Source of the DNA: Stieleria sedimenti
GTDB lineage: Bacteria; Planctomycetota; Planctomycetia; Pirellulales; Pirellulaceae
Length of the DNA stretch: 50,873 nucleotides
Assembly (NCBI RefSeq): GCF_025060895.1
Contig: NZ_JANZKV010000304.1
Span: forward strand, 8,354-59,226
Direction: 5' to 3'
Part shown: positions 27,801-31,800 of the stretch, one piece after another
Layout of the letters: every line of letters begins with the position of its first letter
Position numbering within the stretch: position 1 is the stretch's first letter
Program-made: the position numbers and the translations under genes
Notes under the pieces: model-generated
What the model saw: the letters and a program-made list of their open reading frames with translations, nothing else
Database searches by the model: none
Told to the model about the DNA's origin: nothing

Positions 27801-28497
27801 AAGCCGGGTCGGTTACCTGTGTCGGATCCAAGGGTTGGTCGTCGAAGTAGACGACGATCTCGTCGGAAGCTTGGGACAGCGGGTTGTAACGGATCGGTTG
27901 GGGAACGACCGCGACCACCTGCGCACCACGATCCAGGCGGAAGGTGGTGAATTCATCGACCCCGCCGTTGAACGCTTCACCGTTCAGGTTGGTGAGCACG
28001 TTGGCACCGGAGCCGAACACTTGGATTTGGTAGGTGTCGTCGGGCAACGCCGCGGCCGGATCGGTCGAGTTGAACGATGCCGAACTGGAGGGCCGGAAGA
28101 CGATGCGTTGCAGGTTGGTCGGATCGGTATCGCCCGGGGTTTCCAGACCGACGTATCCCATCGCGACGTCGACTTCATTGCCCTCGCTGAACGACCCATC
28201 GCCACCGCTGCGGACCAGTTTGACCGAATCGGTCGTGATCGTGCTTTCGTTGATGTCCGCGCCGGCACGGAACTGCAGATTGAACTCGCTCGGTGCGACG
28301 TTCAGCGTGTCGCCGTTGCGGAGCAGAGCCCCCGAATCGGGACGGATCGCAATCAGCTCCGGTCCGGCCAGCAAACGCCGGTCTTCCAACTGCTGGACGA
28401 GGTTCCGTCGCGTTTGAAAACGCTTTTGCGTGCGCTGCCGATCGTGGCGTCGCTCGGCGAGGTTCCTGACACGGTTACCAAGGCTTCGAAAGCTCAT
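9847..28497 (-). CDS. Giant secreted multidomain protein 1 (6216 aa) with intact matrixin-type metallopeptidase site and C-terminal dockerin
   Basis: A basic N terminus leads to L-E-D-R-R-L-L-A-G (residues 37-45), the planctomycete extracellular motif; there is no ordinary hydrophobic signal peptide. Order by approximate residue: Ig-like strands 46-280; PPC-type domain 285-410; matrixin-like domain 480-640 with H-E-I-G-H-S-L-G-L-G-H at 598-608; a second PPC-type region 645-760; parallel beta-helix-like segments 960-1560; PPC-like regions 1570-1930; beta-propeller-like stretch 2000-2470; three 70-80-residue repeats 2480-2710; further repeats to 3050; jelly-roll-like region about 3160-3420; GEVEDY-type domain 4070-4260; about twelve cadherin-like modules 4260-6080; dockerin 6090-6155; Asp-rich tail. 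The ATG at 28497 is preceded by GGGA with seven-base spacing. It is probably a surface or matrix protein with peptidase activity. Its target is unknown. Confidence 0.9.
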   Translation of the reverse strand: MSFRSLGNRVRNLAERRHDRQRTQKRFQTRRNLVQQLEDRRLLAGPELIAIRPDSGALLRNGDTLNVAPSEFNLQFRAGADINESTITTDSVKLVRSGGDGSFSEGNEVDVAMGYVGLETPGDTDPTNLQRIVFRPSSSASFNSTDPAAALPDDTYQIQVFGSGANVLTNLNGEAFNGGVDEFTTFRLDRGAQVVAVVPQPIRYNPLSQASDEIVVYFDDQPLDPTQVTDPAYYRLVNTSGSMTSADDSTMLAETVTYDSDANRVTLKFASAIPEGNYRLDIGQSGGDNSTPATAIQVGSLNSSNAFAQNGFLGDSGGVSDNASDVDLYSLQLSAGSTLTVTVSPQAAGLNTRLRLLQFPGGTEVELDNVTAGPDLDNVLSFPVPVSGEYFVEITSADGSTGSYLLNAAVTASPISTDDDNSTFDSATDLGTLGSADLRITSNIRRQSIPIPPRAGSEDEPGHRQIQREAHIGARGTQPTVPAAIREVNYYFPDTLGVDTNGDPYINLITEKEKQIIREIFEIYAQLSGYEFIESPVTVPFGDQLMIGKGDFRAVSPGLGPNDGVAGLASGSFALANGAIYNQANRFFGDGYTSVMFHEIGHSLGLGHSYDIPSNMGSGVPNDVLPGDHDVVHLQRIVPPNSTDIDMYGFTLAQPGQLRAETIAERLATPSLLNTAMSLYQEVDGRWELIARNDQYFGADSFLELQLEAGNYSIGITSTGNTDYDPNVPDSGFGGTTDGAYDLQLSFQAEQDGVLLDADGTAFDGDADGTPGGVYSFWFQSNDPDTTIYVGKQSDTTPGPEGDGRLSSPHDTAQVALRQAGNRIVVPLDGADSINEGERFVIDDGTNVVTFRFGTLGTDPVDLGAANTAADVAAAIEAAINNAKTAGRLNASVNVSVSTRIVQFSGINNLNIAGSPTLIATPNPVRILANGGDDQDIATALDNRPYLIGQDTSGNALDDGAEFLVPQGVNVMIEAGALFKMRRANLDAGTSSGNLDRSNASIQVLGTPEQSVLFRSYHNDSVGGDSDGVGPGTSAGDFGGIVFRSDSDLDANGIYLNYVNHADIDNGGGNVFVDANELPFAPIYVTDSRPTISFNRITNANSPAISASPDAFDDSNDRIGPDIRGNFLADNAVNGLFVRVKTSLGSTIDKLTVSGRFNDTDIPHVLSENLIISGAAGGPVLTPAGQRVARAAGRLVVDPGVVVKLDQSRIEVERGAGALIAEGTLNRPVIFTSIADDRYGGSGTFDSDPTSSPSPAAGDWGGLYFGQSTSGSIDNALIAYGGGSTPIEGDAAPFNAIEIHQADVRIANSTLQSNAGGGGGGLRNGRGAHANAAIYVRGAQPIIVDNTIIDNGGPAININANSMLSVTQRDSGRSTGRIDRYSQFDDNKGPLVRLNELDGNSINGMQVRGELLTTETFWEDTDMVHVIAGEVIVGNHHTYSGLTLQSSNSESLVIKATNGSAGFTATGSPQEIIDRIGGTIHVLGTPGHPVVLTSIADDSVGAGFTPSGALNSNTNNSANPTTGSAGQWRGLLFDEFSNDRNVAIVREAENPLTNGRDVNSNVVVAQNLGVIAPDQKSGDENRRLGFVVKGYISPTNRDDVDVYSFNGTAGTEVWLDIDRTDTNLDAIVEIINASGTVLARSVRSGDADPGNLNADTLTKNPLLGGDHYTQNFRDPGFRYTLPGTPGQTGTYFVRVRSNPATLGDVTQLRGESRGEYQLQIRLDQVQEFPGSTVRYADIRNAETGIDVRGLPAHSPLIGEAGETNAANQTFDQAQQLVNLLETDLAALGISGNISSETDADWYRFRLDQTGVQVIPGVNDSAGTIAVVLDLDYADKAVRADTTVAVFNEDGDLVFIGRESNVEDDRNASADGSIDDLSRGSLGTKDAYIGPIHLTPGGEFYVAVMSDRLLPTALTGVFQANPANQGNGLVRLEPVNSVSRIVEDHLGFQGYSSRGIDILPETPQGLFDINTLTGVGMNVRPFTLQDVALYVATDEPENDNSNRNSDHLYTVDPFQSSRWLTRVTDDGGINGGVNDVQDVVIRTDGRMYGYQRLNDNTTSVGALVNIDPETGDITQVGVDNINGQTPTPNTSSYSNQIQDNISRVRRADQFTTSDEVDALTFRRVGTTGPAAAPTPIYDVYYAVRESDNSSKLYLATEDGDATLTFNARNTYGVKGDIQPSDVSYQTYNLTVRGTPPANGATPQTTIRIKSKIAGLAGAFDLVINPFRPNNTNAVVNVAGNTITLTLGGTGGPPITAAPTAQAIVDEINNDPAASQLITAVIYSGNADNRGNGAPGTPAITSTAFLTTAASDGANGPLAGRVTGLSFANFFGTGNLYGVTDAGEFLEINPSTGDVINRVDATNAIGVPNLDFQGLTLGPQNVEGGAYKNVLFAVTGDGQLVAFDTSGNGFLAFESGGAAQLLTTGAGPDGGFFTLTTDAGLFGRQTTDPIAADAPSYLSVNETQSINTTGSGTGGTFTLSMVVEQGAVTSPAFDIDATQTLITVQDASDFPATPFNIQIGSEQMRVDSAAGNALTVTRGVNGTFATAHADTATVFEKVTSLTTSSLSFPASGFLSSAINDTTLTIPVFDASAFPAVPFTIRIQDEELQVNSVDTLANELTVDRRGDNGTTAAHHRNFSQVLIVSDTLSVLDATPFPSFGGFNIRIGGEDLRVTAVVPNPGDSGAQFSVIRGANGTSPANHAFGSDVARVDTTAPIPYNASNFQIRSAIAALPFVGGLGNVDVTGGPLNGLAVSNPVSVEFIGALGAKDLPLLTADATGLVGDEIQQISLDPRVNDGDFVMSFLGATTLPLAWNASASDVQTELENLATIGPGNVIVTGTTLAAGPLSIRFTGDLQDSNVPLITVPAATENLLQNEIQQFNVTGGPNGGTFTLDFFDGTSVVASAPINWDSAVGAIATALNTIPALNGNIIVTGTGPLPGGTINIEFTGALASTDVAQFTFNNALTGGTAPTIAVATVQTSNAPAPAITETRAGIAVDVPIAPGIDGILSVRDALIDLPTFNPADVMAAGVLNPPGNGVLLNFVGQYAGVDLSLLEIDNSLNLPSTAAAITEQAAVGSGVAGSFIMDVSGLNGFGADAIGLAFSPLDFNLWHPTTLRATDAGHGINEAEDDTRVPGDISEAYGTPGSFRNFDQDEGGVSYQFGLEQWVLNQNSDSEHYLQYLPGVNAQYGILTTAFHADLSSNPAIVGDVGNGVQGSYNLPGGGYGTLETGDFDLDGSVPADRPTLYFSYFLETEGHDGSDIDSDDDDPFRDSARVFISADGGATWDLVASNNSQLSDPDPTDFGGTAELPGFLSHLSDAGLNSATPRQQSQQIVQELFDNTGQWRQARVDLSQYAGLSGLKLRLDFSSAGSVNDSTLGRIDNEYNPAAATDVAPFGEYVSTTNNARSIRSLDNQHQGFFVDDFIIGYAERGEMVTGTNGDTGLTNLYAGTSRTRDRDPEQFPDIVNGPYQLEIRRTDEHVVLTPVGPVVGAIFDTNDRHVDEASETALLTFEPATFVPSLLPQDTTVLGGFTASEIEPWSVTNVNPSTGTNSLQSGPVGTNRVSIFEVTRAELGSFSDTAGVIRFSYDVNSALETHGLRFLIDGVPQRLVNDSGEEPILDPTLASGVTGYVTAEFTFGSGNPTFTWVYDFTDTAPAQGDNRAFIDNVQLLQGGTGLLADRNRERAQGNLILDSNFISNSSILGINVEPGTTEAGASVPHPGSTINFPQLNAQRLVPGVVIQNNVISGSSGIRFAGETTAVPQRPVPFGRLINNTLVGGGRSGTGIEIVGLASPTLMNNLITDFNRGITDGGTGTVIRSNFFQNNTNNGNTGSGALTAPVAAPLFVDAANGNYYLDSSSAAVDSSQNTEQDRQNYLTFKTELGIPASPINAPLRDAFGQLRVDPNASALGDRGALEDTDVDAPYAVILNPVDNDSEGNDRDPSNTVMWVTDPLLENFTIFLGDGRDPNSPFEGTGVDGLTVDDPNDDAISDRAIEITQNGIPLVQGVDYVVGYNELSGILRLTPLSTLWEPSSVYIINLDNSLIADRAGNLLRSNQRTGNTRFTVIIPDVEIDFGDAPDTYRTLLASDGPRHVIAESGTPILGVVIDGDDDGNPSVGAVGDDFTGTGGDDDGLAVGSFQGMTTTAGLILADGTVSPTSNSADVIAFLDRNDRAGAVLPITVTGSGKLDIWVDLNIDGDFLDQGEKLISGLDVVDGVNLVRVFTPATATTGLTYARVRISTAGSFDPFGLAIGGEVEDYQVNIVDIAEPLPDHDGYTVDEDDVLVVDGTSGSQASLMANDSLPADEFVNSLVVIDEPLKAGTTDTYLTTWGEVRLDDAALGLFTYTPNSDYHGPDSFRYRISKQRNDGPEADANAVFATVNIDVAPINDAPLAVDANLVALEFQPGQSPADQPQEFLASELLVGAIADDDIMIPSSPWDESNQIDSLRVISITVGGVTIDANNQSAIGTTPQFGTIWADFATEPADPADPTTFERTFITKIYYQGADYFNSDNLRDVADPRILDTFSFTIQDDGRSLLNGNPVAGTPLTDDADANILVAPRNSDPVLSPELVSPANDAYRNFYLDQSLEVPVPTEDTQLIIPAAFLLGNDVAGPAVTTDPLDPFVAADEVLGVNGNDGALEIISASMDPRFGTVEVDPNTGDVLFTPADDIYGQVEFTYEVQDRGVDEELDGTRNVVPRTATITSTIFIEPVNDAPVAYDRALGMTEAVEPAGPNLLTFSAADLLGGVSPITDSPITTTVDSITLIDGSALVDGQTLVITDATGQPTVVELSTSATASIGTDVLLTYSVSELADDLATRLATLLVNAGMTGAAAGPTVTLSGTTSIVVTELPDVPGDFDVNLGTPYDESEQSLRIVSFTTPAGNVTVASGFTGTETLATPEGGLLTLNFVNGAFADGTYQPADDYNRLQPFQPSDQFTYGIADDGRTTLPISQTVLGLPEQTSIQEATVTITVEPANDFPFIEHVDSVDVPEDPTPAEATINNVFTTVLPGPQTAEDELQDQGRPTVDRMTGIQVTDPRGVMADLPIVTASGGLTVFPNANLVGEVIYVFTFTDDHPTDPKSTDVTVTVNVRPVNDPPQFNPDVTGTSDANGADDQYTVAEVIDPNTNQIIDGTITYTLKEDNTQAGGDVDTPFFIPLRRDPGASGYNRVGLLDVFVVGPDNEADPNIEGGNQTLSLDQIPTRTDLGGTLTLGVDSFGNPGVFYDPPVNYNANIGPVDSFSYTVIDDGTTYQGGGFSPSPRTAANFVQFVLNPVNDRPQFEVNLLPVTLGDPNSPLRSIEVIEDSAPITFDNFAFDIESAPPSTAFDEVDVINGQTVQFTVSPLSFDASVAGDYFSTPPQITPTGVMTFQPAPNVFGSFDFEIVLVDNGADDLARGDLNKSNPVTITIDVLPQNDPPVVRTDVDPLEFSINEDGTLDIFSVGGGNDRGLLDVFAVGPANEGQNLTPGGNQTLALKEPTPLQTASGGSITQIRDGGGALIGLRYTPRPNFVGTDSFIYTVTDDGTTVDFGTGGVERFDPQIAANSVSIHVMPVNNTPQYSGPVNVIVDEDAGPVTIEDWAVNVLPGPRTALDELNSQDVFFTVTQIAGDPNLFASAPVAVVDGDADTAKLLFEPAGDANGIASFEVVLTDVPTDGTPAASTAPRTFTLRVNPLNDPPTFDRVANPITVDEDSGPYSQPWASNISPGPADEVSQTVRFEVTTPVGAQGLFQQLPAISDDGTLRFIPAANANGSVDLTVRAIDSLGGSSAPELLRLVITAVNDRPVAVTDSVTTSEDAVLTLTASQLVSNDIDPDIGNPSDTLTIVMPADSFSLSGARVQYNQATGVITYDPSTSIALQALTQGSTGVDAFNYRVVDSQGALSNIVSVAVTVNGVNDAPIARPDNPTLNPTGPTVIEVLANDSDVDGTLNPASIEITLQPAFGSLSISDQGVITFIASPSFALEDVFRYRVADNDGQFSAETLVTISANAAPIARTDQVATFLNETIVINVSANDQDPDAAAGAPNRGLDLTSIQIVDSPFSGDVVPLGDGTIRYIPAEGFLGIDRFTYTIADTSGRVSSPGTVRVQVVGSRLQNPNLNPDVNDDGDVSPIDALLVINRLARSTASEIPVEDSDFGPPYFDVNGDKLITPLDALAVINELALRQAVSGQGEGFEGEQVGFIDNTGQDAPAALVSDVIDLIAFDDDDDEDDRIDALDAAFGDLI
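10040..10225 (-). other. Type I dockerin-like calcium-binding pair in giant protein 1
   Basis: Two EF-hand-like loops, D-V-N-D-D-G-D-V-S-P-I-D-A-L and D-V-N-G-D-K-L-I-T-P-L-D-A-L, are each followed by a helix of the type L-x-V-I-N-x-L-A. This is the two-repeat dockerin pattern. In planctomycetes such modules are frequent in giant proteins and are not evidence of a cellulosome. A tail of about 65 residues containing D-D-D-D-D-E-D-D follows to the stop. Confidence 0.8.
10260..15360 (-). repeat. Array of about twelve cadherin-like (tandem-95 type) modules in giant protein 1
   Basis: Module borders are marked by V-N-D-x-P or close variants. Twelve are readable: N-D-A-P, N-S-D-P, N-D-A-P, N-D-F-P, N-D-P-P, N-D-R-P, N-D-P-P, N-N-T-P, N-D-P-P, N-D-R-P, N-D-A-P and N-A-A-P. 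Between them recur E-D and D-x-D-x-D calcium-type acidic turns and F-x-Y-x-V-x-D strands. Spacing is not uniform, and some modules are longer than 95 residues because of inserts. The modules are divergent at DNA level, so this is an old protein repeat and not a recent DNA duplication. Confidence 0.75.
19000..22530 (-). other. Segment of giant protein 1 with no counterpart in giant protein 2
   Basis: Residues of about 1990-3160 separate two regions that are neighbours in the paralogue. The first part has Y-x-V-D/N-P-x-T-G-D-I-T and G-V-T-D-A-G-E-F-L-E-I-N-P-style blades of a beta-propeller (about 2000-2470). The second has three repeats, each with F-P-x-x-P/G-F-x-I-x-I-G/Q-x-E and a later R-G-x-N-G-T (20370-21050). 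The third has copies of a module with L-A-W-N/I-N-W-D, then V-x-T-x-L, then N-V/I-I-V-T-G. No enzyme motif was recognised. Confidence 0.6.
26674..26706 (-). other. Matrixin-type zinc site of giant protein 1
   Basis: The eleven codons spell H-E-I-G-H-S-L-G-L-G-H (residues 598-608), a full HExxHxxGxxH site. His598, His602 and His608 would be zinc ligands and Glu599 the catalytic base. A Met 11 residues later, in D-I-P-S-N-M, could serve as the Met-turn. The 120 residues before it have the length and helix pattern of the metzincin fold. Confidence 0.88.
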
Positions 28498-28868
28498 CGG
28501 GGAATCCCAAAAATCAAAAATGATAAAACAAGGTGGCTCGACGAGTACTTCATCGAGTGGTGTCGGCGCCGGGCCGCCGACGAAAAATTCGGCTCAAATC
28601 CAGCAGGGAGTCTTCAGTCGCTCGGCAAGGCCGAGCTCCAGTGTAGGGGCCTGGCGCGGCCGAAAGGGACGCGCCGGTGGCGGATCGAATTGCTTTGTTG
28701 TCGCATCGGGGAATGCAAGCGAGCCGTCACGAGCGAGGCCTTAGGGTGCAAACGTTTAGTATAATAAGGGTTTGTTGACCGACAAACGGCCGGGGAGTGT
28801 GTCGGCGAAAACCACCTTGGCGGTTTCCGCCGGCGACCGGGGGGCCGGCCGCACGGCATTCATGATTG
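28498..28868. other. 371-bp gap between the two giant genes
   Basis: This gap holds the likely promoter and a leader of about 250 bases for giant gene 1. Near the end of giant gene 2 lies a small hairpin, GGCGG-TTT-CCGCC (28819-28831). On the minus strand a TTTT follows it only some nine bases later, so it is at best a weak terminator. No gene was recognised inside the gap. The A-rich stretch just before the start codon (28505-28530) fits an unstructured ribosome entry region. Confidence 0.6.
28758..28785 (-). promoter_or_regulatory. Likely sigma70-type promoter of giant gene 1
   Basis: On the minus strand TTGTCG (28780-28785), a 16-base spacer, and TATACT (28758-28763) form a promoter-like pair with four and five of six consensus matches. 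The local sequence is the most AT-rich stretch of the gap. It would start a leader of about 250 bases. Giant gene 2 has a pair with the same -10 and the same spacing. Confidence 0.55.
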
Positions 28869-31800
28869 TCAAAGTTCGAACGAGTCATCCAGCTCCGCCA
28901 ACAAGTCGGCCATCGCGTGATCGATCGTTTCGTCGCTGGGCGTTTCGGCCAAGCTTTCGATCAGAATCGCCCCTGCTTGCTGTGACGAAACCGGTTCGAT
29001 GTTGATGCCGGCGGTCAGCAGGGCATCGGTCGAATCGGCGACGGTCAGCGTTTCTTGCTCTCGCTCGATCGACCGCTGAATATTGGTCGTCGGCAGGAAG
29101 TCTGAACTCGCCGCTGCAAAGGAAACGGTGCTGGATGTCGAAAGTTCTCGGCCAATCTGTTCGCCTTCGCCTTGTCCCGCGTTTTGCCGCTGCGCGAGCG
29201 TGTTGATCACGAGCAAGGCATCGAAGGGGTTGACGAAACCGTTTCCGTCGACGTCGTAGAAGTCCGGCGGGCCGGCGCCGATTTCGGCGACCGGGAGTTG
29301 ACCGGAAGGCGGATCCCGTCGTGCCAGGAAGTTGATCACCCGCAGTGCATCGATCGGCGAGATGTTGCCATCAGCCGTCACGTCGGATTCCATTCCCTGG
29401 ATCGGGTTCTGGTAACGCGACTGCGACAGAGTCAGCGTCACGGTGCGGAATTCGCTGAACCGCGGCGATCCGCTCGCCGGGGCATCGACGACACGGTAGG
29501 TGAACGAGTCGACCGAGCCGATGTCGCCGGCGTTGCTGGTGTAGGTGAACGTTCCGTCGGCGTTGAGGTTCAGCGTTCCCAGCGCCGGAGGTGTGACCGT
29601 GGCGAGGTCGACCGAAATCGGATCGCCATCGGCGTCGCTGTCGTTTCGCAGCAAGCCATTTGCCGGATTGAGCACGCGAAGGATCGATCCGATCGCGACG
29701 TTGTAGCTGTCGGCGACGGCGACCGGCGCGTCCGCGACCGGATTAATGGTGAGGGTAAAGCTATCGCTGACGCGGAACGATCCGTCGCTCGCTTCGATTT
29801 CGATGGTGACTTCACCGAATTGATCCGCCTTCGGCGTGATCACGATCTGGTCTCCGTCGAAATCGATGGAGTTGATCAACGGATGGGCGGCGATCTGAGC
29901 ATCGGAGGGACGAATGATCGAACCGAGCCTCGCGACGTCGTAGTTCAATGTATCCCCATCGGGATCACTGAAGACACTCGTCAGTTCGCGACGGGTCGTT
30001 TCGTCTTCGTCTCCTTCGAGCGGATCGAGTGATCCGATGACCAGGGGCGAATCATTTTCGTTGATGATCGAAACGGTGACTTCTTGCTCGGTCGTCACGT
30101 TGCCGTCGAAGGCCTGCACGGTCAATGCGACCGAGCCGAACGCGAAGGCCGGGCGAGTCAGCGTCAACGTGCTGCCCTGCAAATTCACCTGCACGATCGA
30201 TGGATTGCTGCTGGTGACCTGATAGGACAGCGTGTCGTTTTCCGGATCCGTGAACCAAGTATCCAGGTCGTACACCGTGGATTGGGCATTGGGTTTGCTT
30301 TCGGCCAACGAGATCGTTTCGACCGGTTCGTTTTGCGCGTCCTTCTGACCGTCGACGCCTTGGAAAATCGGCGCGTCGTTTTCACCGCCCACATCGAGCG
30401 AGACCAAACCGGTCGATTCGGCACCCAGGCTATCGACGATGCGATAGCTGAAGCCGTCCGGGCCGCTATACAATCCCGGCGGGGTGTAGAGCAATTGTCC
30501 GTTGGTCTGCAACCGAACGATCCCACCGCGATCCGTGGTCAGCGGGAACTGATCCTCGGGTAGACTGATCGTTTGACTTTCCGGCGGATCGACCTCGTTC
30601 TGGGGACCGGGGCGGTCGTTGTCCAGAATGCCGACAATGGAACCTCCGCCGTTGATCGCGATCACCAGGTTCTGATCTTCCTCGGCGTTGAAGAAATCGT
30701 TGCCGGCGATCGGCGGGTCGTTGACCGCGTTGATCGTGATCGACACGGTGCCCGGCTTGTCCGCGGCTTGAGCGATCAAGTTACCGCCGGGGACATCCGC
30801 GACGACAAAATTGAACACATCCGGGATGTCGCCGTTGTAATCGGTCGGCGGTGTGTAGCGGACGCTGCGTCCGTCGGGCAGGATTTCCAAGATTCCCCCG
30901 AGCGACGAGATCGAATCGCCCAAGTTCTGGCTGGAGACCGATTGGAAAATCAGCAGTTGGTTCAGCTCGTTGTCCGGTCCGGCCGCGTAGAACGGATCGA
31001 TCAAGTCTTCGGCGCGGAAGATCGTGATTTGGTCTTCGTCAATCGTCGCCGTGGTGATCACATCGGTTTCGGTCGCGAAGGGTTTGTCATTGACCGGCAA
31101 CACGTCGATCGTGACGGTGATCGCCGTATCGTTGACCAGTTGCTGCTCCGGATTCGACTTGATGTCCGTCACCCGAGCGAAGAACGAGATGCTCCCGTTG
31201 AAGTTCTCTTCGGGTCGGAAGGTGAACGTTCCGTTGGGGTTCAGGTCCAGCTCTCCGGCGAAGGTTCCGTCTTCGGTGAACAGGTCGCGGACCGTGGCGT
31301 CTTCGGGCAAGATCGACACGGGGTCACCGTCACGATCAAACACGCCGACCAACAGCCCGTCATCCGAGGGCACCGCCCCGGTCAGGTTGCCGTCGATGTC
31401 CAGGGCTTGCAGAACCTGGCCTTCATCGACGGAGAAACGTCGCGTGGTGGTATTGGCATTGAGCTGCGGCGGCTCACCGTTGAGCAACAGCACCTGATAG
31501 TCTTCCACTTCGCCGCTGAGTGACAATCCGACCGGCGAGAGGTTTCCGGTTCGCGAGAACCGGAATCGCGCGGTGGTGTAGGTCGGGAACAGCGGTGCGG
31601 GGGCCGAATCGGGAACATACGTGTCGAAGGTGAACGAACGCGTCCCATCACCGGTCAGAGCGAGTGAGGTTCGCGACCGCGCGGTGTCCGGATCGGCACC
31701 GGGATCGAAGAAGGCAATCGCTTCGCTTTCGCTCCAGTCGCCGTCGCCGTCGTAGTCGATCCAGCCTTGCAGGATGCCGCTGCCGGTGACCGTGAAGGTG

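Noticed and set aside
18445-28764. Very long plus-strand open frames opposite giant gene 1 (778, 728 and 794 codons)
   Set aside because: They mirror the codon bias of the GC-rich coding strand and have Arg/Asp/Val/Gly-rich translations without domain motifs. The minus-strand frame carries all recognisable domains.
28819-28831. Hairpin after giant gene 2 as a strong terminator
   Set aside because: The stem is only five bases and the T run is too far away.
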